DNA of 64,000 bases from Bacteroidetes bacterium B1(2017) (lineage in GTDB: Bacteria; Bacteroidota; Bacteroidia; UKL13-3): assembly GCA_002256395.1 (NCBI GenBank), contig NKJG01000003.1, positions 310,001 to 374,000 of the forward strand, given 5' to 3'. Below, piece by piece: positions 1 through 7,619 of the stretch. Under the pieces are notes generated by a model. The model had not been told where the DNA came from, did no database searches, and saw only the letters and a program-made list of their open reading frames with translations. Position 1 is the first letter of the stretch, and the number at the start of each line of letters is the position of its first letter. A program made the translations under genes and the position numbers.

Positions 1-32
1 TGAAAATAGACCTTATGCAGATAGTTTTTATC

Positions 33-38
33 AGGAGG
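33..38 (+). promoter_or_regulatory. strong Shine-Dalgarno for the first gene
   Basis: AGGAGG lies 7 nt before the ATG at 46. Perfect Shine-Dalgarno sequences are uncommon in Bacteroidota, so this fixes the start and hints at high or phage-style expression. Confidence 0.6.
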
Positions 39-45
39 ATAAACT

Positions 46-366
46 ATGCTAGACCCCATTACCTATATCAAAGAGCAATTGGCTCAGCGCGAAATTTCCA
101 TTGAGTTGCACCAATTTAAAAAGGTTGTTACACATGCTGGCACAATCCGATATGAAGTGCCTGCCTACAATGAATTGTTGTTCTTAAGCAATGCCGCTCA
201 ATTACCCATTGGTACGCGCATTGTATCTGATACCAATATCATTCAAATAGGGCCAGAGCACGCCCAATCAGAAGCCCTAGAAGAGTTTTCGGGTTTGGTG
301 GCAATAACCATTCCAGCGCACATAGCAAGCTATCCAGTCATTGAGTTTATTCAAATCCTAATCTGA
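46..366 (+). CDS. hypothetical protein, 106 aa, phage-like cluster
   Basis: I do not recognise the family. The 106-residue protein is soluble-looking, with no signal peptide or membrane segment. It has alternating hydrophobic stretches typical of a beta-rich fold and an aliphatic C-terminus. A perfect Shine-Dalgarno supports the ATG. The next gene starts one base after its stop, so it opens the visible part of a long co-directional operon with a lytic enzyme and fibre-like genes further down. A small structural (capsid or tail) role is plausible from position alone. Confidence 0.6.
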   Translation: MLDPITYIKEQLAQREISIELHQFKKVVTHAGTIRYEVPAYNELLFLSNAAQLPIGTRIVSDTNIIQIGPEHAQSEALEEFSGLVAITIPAHIASYPVIEFIQILI

Positions 367-367
367 A

Positions 368-1171
368 GTGGTCAAGCCAAAAATATATAACGTTTCCCAG
401 ACGGGAAAAAGGATGGAAAAAACCTTTGAAAAGCAAGGGTATACCAATGTGGTGTTTAATGCATTGTTTTATCGTAATGGTAAAAAGCTAAATAGCATTG
501 AAAATGCTGCAATTGCCAACTACTCTGGCCTAGTATTGAGTTATTATAATGCCGAAAACCCAGACAAAGTAAAAGTTGAATTTAAAACGGCCCAGGACAA
601 TGTGCTTATTTGGTCAAAGGTTTATGATTTGAATGACTCACTAGATGATATTCCAAAATCCCTTTCAGGTTATGCAGGTTTGGGCGAAGCGGAAGTAAAC
701 GATTTGGTTCAACGCAAATTCTCTGAAATGGAGCGTAGCAAAGAGCTGGAACGATTAGGCGCAGAGCTTACTAAAGCAACTGCCATGAACGAAGAGCTGC
801 AATACCAAGTGTTGGATATGCAAGCCAGTTTAGATGCCAAAAAGCAAATAGAATATTACTCTTCTGTTATTGGAATGGCCTTACCAGGACTAGCTAAATT
901 CTTTACAGGAACACCCGTTGGAAATGCCATTAACTTTTTATCAGGAACCGAAGAAAGCCCCTCGCAAATTGATGCAGGTAAAGAAAAAGACCCAAGTCAA
1001 CGCGAAGCAATTTTAGAAATGATCCAAGCCTTTTGTCAAGGCTTGTCCAATCAAGAATTAGGCACCATGTATTTGCTCCTAAGTGAAATTGAAAAAGACA
1101 AAGCCGTGCTCAAAACTATCCTTGACCTTATTACTCAAAATTCAGAATCACAAAAAAATCCTCAACAATAA
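368..1171 (+). CDS. hypothetical coiled-coil protein, 267 aa
   Basis: The start is GTG, one base after the previous stop. Residues about 1-110 look globular. Residues about 112-165 are rich in E, K, L and Q with heptad spacing, so a coiled coil is likely. A short apolar segment follows (about 168-190, containing GMALPGLAKFF) that could be membrane-active. The C-terminal 60 residues are charged and helical. No enzymatic motif is visible. The context suggests a virion or phage-assembly protein, but the family is unknown to me. Confidence 0.6.
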   Translation: MVKPKIYNVSQTGKRMEKTFEKQGYTNVVFNALFYRNGKKLNSIENAAIANYSGLVLSYYNAENPDKVKVEFKTAQDNVLIWSKVYDLNDSLDDIPKSLSGYAGLGEAEVNDLVQRKFSEMERSKELERLGAELTKATAMNEELQYQVLDMQASLDAKKQIEYYSSVIGMALPGLAKFFTGTPVGNAINFLSGTEESPSQIDAGKEKDPSQREAILEMIQAFCQGLSNQELGTMYLLLSEIEKDKAVLKTILDLITQNSESQKNPQQ

Positions 1172-1175
1172 TTGT

Positions 1176-1376
1176 ATGTCAATCTTTAGCAAACCTAAAC
1201 CTAAGCCAACAACAATTCAGATATGCGCAGCAGATAATGTAGATGCACGCATTATTACCGAATCGCTTCAAAAGATAGCGGATGAATTTAATGCCACCGA
1301 GCTTCATTTAATGATTAAAAAGCTCGAATCCTTTGATACGCGCCTAAAAATCCGCGCATACCTTACAGTTAAATAA
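1176..1376 (+). CDS. small hypothetical protein, 66 aa
   Basis: The longer reading frame opens at 1083 inside the upstream gene. The ATG at 1176 (MSIFSKPKPKP) lies four bases after the upstream stop and gives a compact 66-residue protein, so I prefer it. The N-terminus is a K/P-rich tail. The rest is mixed alpha/beta ending in RLKIRAYLTVK. The gap to the next gene is 8 nt, which fits an operon. The function is unknown. Confidence 0.5.
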   Translation: MSIFSKPKPKPTTIQICAADNVDARIITESLQKIADEFNATELHLMIKKLESFDTRLKIRAYLTVK

Positions 1377-1384
1377 CTCCTTTT

Positions 1385-2437
1385 ATGCCTACCAATCCTT
1401 CCACCATAGAGCAACAAATTGGTCTCAATCCTGCAAGGATTGTGAACGGAATCCTTGTGATTGGCGGGGTATTTGTTACCTATAAGTTGGCTCAAAGATT
1501 ACTACTGGAGTATAAGAAATCTACCACTCAATCTCAAGTGGATGATAGCCCAGCAGCAAGGCAAGCAATAGGACTTCGCTCTGCTATTAATCCATCTGGA
1601 ATCTCATTGTTTAAAAGCTTTGATACCACCTCAGTTTCGGGGGTTTTGGAAACAGCTAAAACAATTATCAATTTGGATCAGGTGGCTAAGGATTATTCCA
1701 ACTTGTTTGGTGATAACTTATTAGATGATTTGCAAAGTGAGTTAAGCGCATCAGAGTATCAAACCTTTTTATCTATTGTAGCAGCCAATCCCAAAAAGCA
1801 AACGGGACAAGGTAGCGCCCCAGCGGTGGAATATGCCAAAGCAAGTAGTCTTGTTGTAGCTAAAAAAGAAGTCTCCTTAAGAACCACTCCAGATGCTTCT
1901 AACCATGGAGCTTTTTATGAGCAGTTTTCAGATAAAAATATTATTCGCCTAGCCAAGCCAGGTGAGTTTTTGGGATATGCCACTGGAAGGCAGCAATACG
2001 ATCAAAAGAACAATGTAAAATTCATTGAAGTGGCCTTTGTTGTGAATGCTGTAAAAGCACCTTCTGCTTATAAGGATAAGAATAAATTACGCATCAGCTT
2101 TTGGGTATCGAGCTCGAGCGAGTATGTAGATATTTTTCCTTTCTACAAAAACATGTACGATGCCTATCCTGCAACCACCCCCTTTACAGGGTGGATGAAA
2201 CCACAAGACTTTTTTACCTTAAAAGGTTTGCCTTCTCCTATCTTACTTTCTTTATACAAAGTTCCAATTTTAAACGAGCAGCTTATTGTCATTAATCAAG
2301 CTGGAGCCAATACCCTTCTTGGTGAGCCTATCATGAGCCTAACCACGACCAAAGGTGAGTTTACTCAGTTTAGAACAATTGACAATACCCTTCGTTGGGT
2401 CGAAAAAAAATACACCACTATTCTTTCCCATTCATGA
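1385..2437 (+). CDS. membrane-anchored hypothetical protein, 350 aa, possible SH3-like region
   Basis: A single membrane segment lies at residues about 19-38 (NGILVIGGVFVTYKLAQRL), followed by a basic/serine linker and a large domain predicted to face the other side of the membrane. Residues about 150-200 (containing SLRTTPDASNHG and RLAKPGEFLGYATG) resemble a bacterial SH3 module, which would fit cell-wall contact. It overlaps the glucosaminidase gene by four bases (ATGA), so the two are probably translated together. It could be a virion membrane or injection protein, but no family is recognised. Confidence 0.6.
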   Translation: MPTNPSTIEQQIGLNPARIVNGILVIGGVFVTYKLAQRLLLEYKKSTTQSQVDDSPAARQAIGLRSAINPSGISLFKSFDTTSVSGVLETAKTIINLDQVAKDYSNLFGDNLLDDLQSELSASEYQTFLSIVAANPKKQTGQGSAPAVEYAKASSLVVAKKEVSLRTTPDASNHGAFYEQFSDKNIIRLAKPGEFLGYATGRQQYDQKNNVKFIEVAFVVNAVKAPSAYKDKNKLRISFWVSSSSEYVDIFPFYKNMYDAYPATTPFTGWMKPQDFFTLKGLPSPILLSLYKVPILNEQLIVINQAGANTLLGEPIMSLTTTKGEFTQFRTIDNTLRWVEKKYTTILSHS

Positions 2438-2922
2438 GCACTAAAACAGAACAATACGTTATTGGCTATTATGATATGGCCAAAAAAGCAGGTGAAAGAT
2501 TTGGTCTTGATCCGCTCATTATTCTATCGCAAGGAGCCTTTGAAAGTGCATGGGGTACTTCAACGCTTAGTCAAAAACACAACAACTTTTTTGGCATTAC
2601 CGCAGCTGGTAAAACCAATGAGTTTTGGAAAGGAGCCTCTGTAAAAGCCAATCCAAAATACAATTTGGTGTTTCGAACCTATGCCACCGCTCAGGATAGC
2701 TTTTATGATTTTGCAAGGTTAATATCTACAAGCTATAAACCTGCCAAAGCCGCTGGAGCCGATTACAAGCTCTATGCCCAACGCATTTCGCAAAGTGCCT
2801 ATATCTCTGAAAAGAATGGCGACGACCGAAAGGCATATATGAATGGGATTATCTCCATATATGAAAATATCCTATCCATAGCTAAAAAAAAAGTCTACTC
2901 ACAAAATCCACCTTTGCCTTAG
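2434..2922 (+). CDS. glucosaminidase-domain lytic enzyme (GH73-like)
   Basis: The 162-residue protein is almost entirely a glucosaminidase domain of the FlgJ/LytG type, which cleaves peptidoglycan beta-1,4-GlcNAc links. Visible landmarks are LSQGAFESAWG with the likely catalytic Glu37, the NNFFGI motif at 50-55, and the aromatic FRTYATAQDSFYDF region. An upstream in-frame ATG at 2395 lies inside the previous gene. The ATG at 2434 forms an ATGA overlap and gives the normal N-terminus. There is no signal peptide, so export would depend on a holin, the membrane protein before it, or the frameshifted C-terminal anchor described at 2884-2981. Confidence 0.85.
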   Translation: MSTKTEQYVIGYYDMAKKAGERFGLDPLIILSQGAFESAWGTSTLSQKHNNFFGITAAGKTNEFWKGASVKANPKYNLVFRTYATAQDSFYDFARLISTSYKPAKAAGADYKLYAQRISQSAYISEKNGDDRKAYMNGIISIYENILSIAKKKVYSQNPPLP

Positions 2923-2981
2923 GAGCAGCAATTCTAGCCTTTCTGGCTGGACGATTCATTTATAAAAATCTATTCAATTAA
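2884..2981 (+). other. A9 slippery run and -1 frame extension coding for a membrane anchor
   Basis: The glucosaminidase reads GCT AAA AAA AAA GTC through nine A residues at 2884-2892 and stops at 2922. A one-base backward slip (equivalent to A10) continues without a stop to the TAA at 2979-2981. It adds a typical membrane helix containing FALGAAILAFLAGRFIYK. This could be programmed slippage producing soluble and anchored forms, a natural frameshift, or a sequencing error in the homopolymer. Confidence 0.5.
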
Positions 2982-2987
2982 TATTAA

Positions 2988-3407
2988 ATGCTCTTTAAAC
3001 TCACCAATATCCGCAACCGTATTCAGAAGACCTTTTCAACTAAAGACCTATTGAATTTAATTGGCGATCGTGTCAATGATGAAATCAGATTTGGCAAAGA
3101 AAGATACAGAATCAGTTCTTTGGAAGATTTGGATTCAGGCAGTCCAACTTCTGGCAATCTTGTATGGCAACCAGAATGGAATAAAACCAATTTGGTAGTT
3201 GTTACTAGCGGCCAAGTTGAATTCCATTTTGAGTCCAATATTAACGACCCAGAAGGACTGTTTTTGGTTGTAAACGGAGCCTTGTTCGACCATGGTTCTC
3301 ACAGTGCCTTTCATGTGGATGAAGGTGTGCTGCACTGGCATGGAAGATTCAGTCTTGAGCCCACCGATGTGGTGTATGTAAAATACTTAACCCTAACCCA
3401 TAATTAA
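2988..3407 (+). CDS. hypothetical beta-rich protein, 139 aa, possible fibre/spike tip
   Basis: The 139-residue protein has a charged helical N-terminus and a C-terminal half full of short beta strands with an NG turn (VVNGALFDHG) and aromatic/His residues (VLHWHGRF). The C-terminal half resembles in rhythm the end of the next gene product (VFFNGLRVK to DDIMIIYTS), suggesting related receptor-binding or fibre-tip domains. It lies between a lytic enzyme and a tail-fibre-like gene. No family is recognised with certainty. Confidence 0.5.
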   Translation: MLFKLTNIRNRIQKTFSTKDLLNLIGDRVNDEIRFGKERYRISSLEDLDSGSPTSGNLVWQPEWNKTNLVVVTSGQVEFHFESNINDPEGLFLVVNGALFDHGSHSAFHVDEGVLHWHGRFSLEPTDVVYVKYLTLTHN

Positions 3408-3415
3408 AATTTATC

Positions 3416-4333
3416 ATGAGTGAATTATTAAAAATTAAACAAGTTGACCAATTAACAGAAACACTGGCTTTAAAAGCCCTAGATGCAGATGTAGTTAAGA
3501 AGGCCAACAACCTTTCTGATGTAAATGCAACCTCGGCTCGAACCAATTTGAATTTGTATTCTAAAACCGAAGTAGATACAATGGTTTTAGGTGCAAAAAA
3601 TGCATTTAATGTGGCTGACAATGCTGGTAAAACAGCCTTAACTGGTTTAAAAGTTACCGACCGCGTTTTTGTAAATGATGATGGCGACACCAAATGGGCT
3701 TTGTATATAGTTACAGCGGTAACAACCGGTACAGGTGCAACCTCAACATTTAAAAAGCTTGCTGATGAGGATTTGTTTACCAATGCTCTAAGCGCTGCTG
3801 CTGTTAAGGCATCGTATGAGAGCAATGCAGATACATATGCTTTCAATGGTGTTTATAAGGGCAAATTGGATAAAATTACCATTGCCACTAACATTGATAT
3901 TGATGCTGTAAAAAACAATGCAAGCTCAGCTCTTGCCAATGCTGCAACTGCACAAACAACGGCAAATACAGCTAACACTGCGGCAAGTGCAGCGCAGACT
4001 TCTGCAAACAATGCCAATACCGCTGCGGCTTCGGCCCAGACTACGGCAAATAATGCCCAAACAGCCGCTGCCGCTGCACAAGCAACTGCAAATTTAAAAG
4101 AGGATGCTTTTACTATAGAAAATGAAAATTTCACTGGATTAAATGGAGCAGCCAATACTGATATTCCACTCAATTTATCCAGGGCAACTAGAGCAGGTTT
4201 TGTGGTTCAAGTATTCTTTAATGGATTAAGAGTAAAAAATGTTGTAAACGTGGCAGGCTCAAACTCTTTAACCTTTAGAGTGCCATATATCACTGAGGTT
4301 TCAGATGATATTATGATTATTTATACTTCCTAA
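3416..4333 (+). CDS. phage tail-fibre/spike-like protein, 305 aa
   Basis: Residues about 31-55 contain the pattern KANNLSDVNATSARTNL followed by LYSKTEVD, which recurs in tail-fibre proteins of many phages. Residues about 165-222 are a low-complexity Ala/Thr/Asn/Gln heptad run, probably a trimeric coiled-coil shaft. The last 75 residues form a beta-rich tip. This is the best single indicator that the 1-5.4 kb block is viral or virus-derived. A host-binding fibre role is inferred from sequence type and position. Confidence 0.7.
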   Translation: MSELLKIKQVDQLTETLALKALDADVVKKANNLSDVNATSARTNLNLYSKTEVDTMVLGAKNAFNVADNAGKTALTGLKVTDRVFVNDDGDTKWALYIVTAVTTGTGATSTFKKLADEDLFTNALSAAAVKASYESNADTYAFNGVYKGKLDKITIATNIDIDAVKNNASSALANAATAQTTANTANTAASAAQTSANNANTAAASAQTTANNAQTAAAAAQATANLKEDAFTIENENFTGLNGAANTDIPLNLSRATRAGFVVQVFFNGLRVKNVVNVAGSNSLTFRVPYITEVSDDIMIIYTS

Positions 4334-4350
4334 AGTTAGTTAAATAATCA

Positions 4351-4644
4351 ATGGAAACTATTTCAGCAAAGCAAGTTGAAGGTGCAGTTGACATTTCAAC
4401 TGATCAGATAATTGGAGGCATTAAATCTTTTAGTTCTCCAGTGAACTTTATTCCAATAGACCAAAGTCAATTTGAATGCATGAGAATGGAAGGACTTTAC
4501 TTGTATTGGACAATTGACCAAACAAATTTGGAGCATGAAGGAAACTTTCGATTTGGACCTAGTCAGTCACTGGATTGCCTCACACTTCAAAAACGCAGGA
4601 ATAACCAATGGCAAGAATATTCTCCAGGTGACATATTTAATTAA
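4351..4644 (+). CDS. small fibre-associated protein, 97 aa
   Basis: The N-terminal third contains VDISTDQIIGGIKSFSSPV, a pattern common in phage fibre and spike repeats (DQTIxGxKTF type). The rest is beta-rich with an LTLQKRRNNQWQE strand. It follows the fibre-like gene by 17 nt. It is likely a short fibre subunit or fibre cap. The function is inferred from motif and position. Confidence 0.5.
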   Translation: METISAKQVEGAVDISTDQIIGGIKSFSSPVNFIPIDQSQFECMRMEGLYLYWTIDQTNLEHEGNFRFGPSQSLDCLTLQKRRNNQWQEYSPGDIFN

Positions 4645-4647
4645 ACC

Positions 4648-4917
4648 ATGACTAACAATACTCGCTACCGACTTACGCTTGCTGCCGCTGTGTTCCTTGC
4701 TGTGGTTACACTGTTTTCCATTTTCTTGAAAATGGAAGCAGTGGCCACGGCTGGAATAGCTGGTATCATGACCGTTCTATCAACTTATATCTGGTCTCAA
4801 ACAACACGCCCAACAAACCCTTACCATGAAAAACATAATGAGCCGACTAAACCTGTTAAGACTTCTCGCAATGGCAGTTCTTATCCTAGCCCTATGGATA
4901 TACTGGAAAAGCAATAA
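4648..4917 (+). CDS. holin-like small membrane protein, 89 aa
   Basis: Two membrane segments are visible (residues about 8-26 and 32-48), followed by a polar tail rich in P, K and T. Size, topology and position after fibre genes and beside a lytic enzyme fit a holin. Its last 92 nt overlap the next gene in another frame. An alternative is an unrelated small membrane protein. Confidence 0.5.
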   Translation: MTNNTRYRLTLAAAVFLAVVTLFSIFLKMEAVATAGIAGIMTVLSTYIWSQTTRPTNPYHEKHNEPTKPVKTSRNGSSYPSPMDILEKQ

Positions 4918-5434
4918 GCACCTTCGCACTGAGAATTCAAGGCTAATTCACTCTATTCAAAACCTTGGTGGAACCATTACTTATCTTAAAGGAGAAAATG
5001 GTAAACTGATTGCTCAAACCGATTTGCTCTCGCTTCGCCTTGCAGAAATTAAGAGCCTGTTTCCAGAAAATTTGCAGGCTATTAAATCACTCCAGGTAAA
5101 ATCCTCAAGAGCAAAACAAATAAGCACTGTGGGCGTGGTCTCGCAAAAAACGATTTTGACGGTTCTAAAAGACAGTATCATTTTAGATACTATTCTAGTT
5201 CGCGTATTTCATTATTCTGATCCTTGGCTACAGCTTGATGGAATTGCGATAGGCGATACTCAAAAGGTTCGAGTAAGATTATCTGATACACTTATTCAAG
5301 TTGTTTTTAAAGGTGAGCGACCAAACCCTTGGCTTTGGGTATTCTCCCCAAGAAAGCTTCAACAGCGTGCGCAACTAGCAAGTCCATATTCCAATATTTT
5401 CTATCAGCAAACAATCGACATTCAAGCTAAATAA
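4826..5434 (+). CDS. Rz/i-spanin-like protein, 202 aa
   Basis: The protein has a short basic N-terminus, one membrane helix (residues about 9-26, LLRLLAMAVLILALWIYW) and then a long charged coiled coil (about 30-80), the layout of an inner-membrane spanin. The C-terminal 110 residues are beta-rich and longer than in classical Rz proteins. The start at 4826 lies within the holin-like gene, and another ATG at 4838 is possible. Embedded or overlapping lysis genes are usual in phages. The call rests on topology and context, not on a recognised family. Confidence 0.45.
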   Translation: MKNIMSRLNLLRLLAMAVLILALWIYWKSNKHLRTENSRLIHSIQNLGGTITYLKGENGKLIAQTDLLSLRLAEIKSLFPENLQAIKSLQVKSSRAKQISTVGVVSQKTILTVLKDSIILDTILVRVFHYSDPWLQLDGIAIGDTQKVRVRLSDTLIQVVFKGERPNPWLWVFSPRKLQQRAQLASPYSNIFYQQTIDIQAK

Positions 5435-5449
5435 TAGTATCAAATCGCT

Positions 5450-6208
5450 TTGAGCCAGCTTAAATTAAATCAGCAAATACAAAGTCTTATTCTTGAAAAA
5501 GACAAGGCAGGCAAGCCCTATTCGGATGCTGATAAAAAACTTATTGCTCAATATGAAGGTTCGGGCGGACAAGGTTCAAAGGGAGCAACAGGTGAAGGGG
5601 TTTTATATGAGTTCTACACCCCAGATTATGTATGTGAGCTTATGTGGAAACTAGCTTATCGCTATGGGTTCAAACCATCTGGAACCGTTCTTGAGCCAGC
5701 CATGGGTAATGGTAAAATGCTTCAATTTGCACCCGATAAAAGTAAATGTACCGGCTTTGAAATTAATCCCATTGCCAAGCGCATCGCACAAATACTTTAC
5801 CCCGAAGCAACGCTGTACGAAGGTTATTTTGAATCCGCTTTTTTAGAGCCTCCTCGTTTTACTTCTAGGCTTAAAGGCAAAGTTTCTTGGCTTACGGGTT
5901 ATCCCTTTTCGCTTGTGATAGGCAATCCTCCCTATGGCAAGTATAAGAACAAGTACTCCAGTTATTTCACTAAACCTAAGATGCATCAAATAGAATTGTT
6001 TTTTATCTACCAAGGCCTTCAAATGCTTCGCTCTGAAGGTCTTCTTGTGTATATCACTGGTTCAAATTTTATGCGTAATGGCATCTCCTACCAAAGTGAA
6101 AAAGCAGAGCTTGAAAAGATATGTGACCTACTAGATGCATACCGCTTGCCTCCTGTGTTTAAGTCCACCTCGGTGCCAACCGATATATTAATTTTTAAAA
6201 GAAAGTAG
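5450..6208 (+). CDS. N6-adenine DNA methyltransferase, 252 aa
   Basis: The start is TTG. Residues 81-88 (LEPAMGNG) are the S-adenosylmethionine-binding motif I, and 159-163 (NPPYG) is the catalytic motif IV of adenine-N6 methylases. FYTPDYV at 55-61 is the conserved motif X region. The protein has no recognisable target-recognition domain. Three genes downstream is a large SNF2-like helicase. In other phages and plasmids (DarB, N12-class methylases) the two activities are fused in one chain, so this may be a split version that protects the element's DNA. Confidence 0.85.
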   Translation: MSQLKLNQQIQSLILEKDKAGKPYSDADKKLIAQYEGSGGQGSKGATGEGVLYEFYTPDYVCELMWKLAYRYGFKPSGTVLEPAMGNGKMLQFAPDKSKCTGFEINPIAKRIAQILYPEATLYEGYFESAFLEPPRFTSRLKGKVSWLTGYPFSLVIGNPPYGKYKNKYSSYFTKPKMHQIELFFIYQGLQMLRSEGLLVYITGSNFMRNGISYQSEKAELEKICDLLDAYRLPPVFKSTSVPTDILIFKRK

Positions 6209-6210
6209 CA

Positions 6211-6969
6211 ATGAAATATCCTACAAATTCCATCAAGCCTCAAATTGTATTTGACAAGTATGACTTAAGCGACCTTCAAACAAAAATTGACGAGTTAGAC
6301 GCTGAGTTTAAAGTGCGTGAAATTGAGGTTACCTTTAATCAAAATGCGTATTTCTTTGGTCAAATCGCAAACTCCTTTGATATCTATCAATTTATCAAAG
6401 ACCGCATCCTATCTGGAATTGAAGTGCAAGAGCATTTTATAGCCATATATTTAAACCAAGCCAATAAAATAATTGGCTATTATCATCACTCTACGGGTGC
6501 TATTAATGCCACCTTGGTGGATGTAGAAATTGTCGCAGCGGTTGCGCTGAAAACATTGGCAAAGTCCGTGGTTATTTCACATAACCATCCAAGTGGAAAC
6601 CTCTTTCCTTCCGAGGCTGACCGCTTTCTAACACGCAGAATTAAAGAAGCCCTTAAACTTTTTGACATTACCCTAATAGACCATCTTGTTATTACCCAAA
6701 ATGGGTATTACTCATTTGCTGAAAAAAATGAAAGTTCCCTTCGAGGCGTGCAAGACGAGCCAGATACTTTAGTAGATGAATTGCGCAATGAAATATTACT
6801 TCAGCTAAAAAAAGTTACCGCTGCAAATTCACCCAACTTGCATGAGATGATGCACTCAAGCAATGGATATGCCCAAGTGGAAAAAATGGTTATAGACCGA
6901 GTGCTCCATTCCCAATTGGTGCCAGCTGCAATTATCCCCATGATTGAATCGGATTTAGACATGCTCTAA
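6211..6969 (+). CDS. RadC-type JAB/MPN domain protein
   Basis: The RadC signature is HNHPSGNLFPSEAD at 124-137, giving the metal-binding HxH-x7-S-x2-D pattern of JAMM proteins, with a glutamate upstream near residue 74. The core spans about 60-175. The first 50 and last 75 residues are extra to the usual RadC domain and the C-terminal part is helical. RadC proteins are frequent on phages, plasmids and integrative elements of Bacteroidota. Their exact biochemical role is unsettled. It is three bases from the methylase stop and overlaps the next start (TAATG). Confidence 0.85.
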   Translation: MKYPTNSIKPQIVFDKYDLSDLQTKIDELDAEFKVREIEVTFNQNAYFFGQIANSFDIYQFIKDRILSGIEVQEHFIAIYLNQANKIIGYYHHSTGAINATLVDVEIVAAVALKTLAKSVVISHNHPSGNLFPSEADRFLTRRIKEALKLFDITLIDHLVITQNGYYSFAEKNESSLRGVQDEPDTLVDELRNEILLQLKKVTAANSPNLHEMMHSSNGYAQVEKMVIDRVLHSQLVPAAIIPMIESDLDML

Positions 6970-7619
6970 TGGATAAGCTTGAGCCCAGATACCAGAGAGC
7001 TCGCGTATTTATGCTGCGAGATATTCTATCAAAAGTTGACCCAAAGGCTGGTCATGCTGCTTTGATGCGCTCAGGTGTTTTTCCACCCGATCGCAATGAA
7101 AAAGCAATGGTTGAGGTCTATTTAAAAGATAGAGAGTTTCCAAAAGAACCATTATCATTTACCGAGCTATGTACCTTCAACACTTGGTTCTCGATGTATC
7201 CTGAAAAAATATGTGGAATCGAGAAACTTTCAACGTCTCGCGATTTTCCGCTCACAATTGAAGGAGATAGAAAGTGGGTTGAAAGCACACTAGAACATGC
7301 CCTGGGTAATGGGAAGCTAATTTTAGATTTACCTGGCCAGTGGTATATAGATTATTTTGACCCAAGCGATCAGGAATTTTTGGTCATCTATAGATATGAA
7401 GATTTTCATATTACCCTATACTCACAAGGGGCAGATTACAACCTGCAAATCCATAAAGGAGATTTTATCCTAGACAATATTAATTACCTACTTATTGAGG
7501 ATGCCAACAAGCATATTATAAGTTTTATGCAAGCGCACCTTAAACCACATAACCCTGAATCCATTTTAGAAATGGAAGCATTGGCTTTAGAAATTGAATT
7601 TCAATTAAAAGAATTATGA
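6969..7619 (+). CDS. hypothetical protein, 216 aa, between RadC and helicase
   Basis: The start overlaps the RadC stop (TAATG) and the stop overlaps the helicase start (ATGA), so translation is coupled on both sides. The protein is soluble and rich in charged and aromatic residues, with no motif I recognise. The last residues (MEALALEIEFQLKEL) closely resemble the ends of the helicase (LEALALELELELLTF). That shared acidic/leucine tail may be a docking element within this gene group. Function unknown. Confidence 0.6.
   Translation: MDKLEPRYQRARVFMLRDILSKVDPKAGHAALMRSGVFPPDRNEKAMVEVYLKDREFPKEPLSFTELCTFNTWFSMYPEKICGIEKLSTSRDFPLTIEGDRKWVESTLEHALGNGKLILDLPGQWYIDYFDPSDQEFLVIYRYEDFHITLYSQGADYNLQIHKGDFILDNINYLLIEDANKHIISFMQAHLKPHNPESILEMEALALEIEFQLKEL

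Noticed and set aside
3349..4173. Antisense ORFs of 165 and 106 codons over the fibre gene
   Set aside because: Alanine-rich shadows of the low-complexity shaft. The + strand frame has clear fibre motifs and operon spacing.
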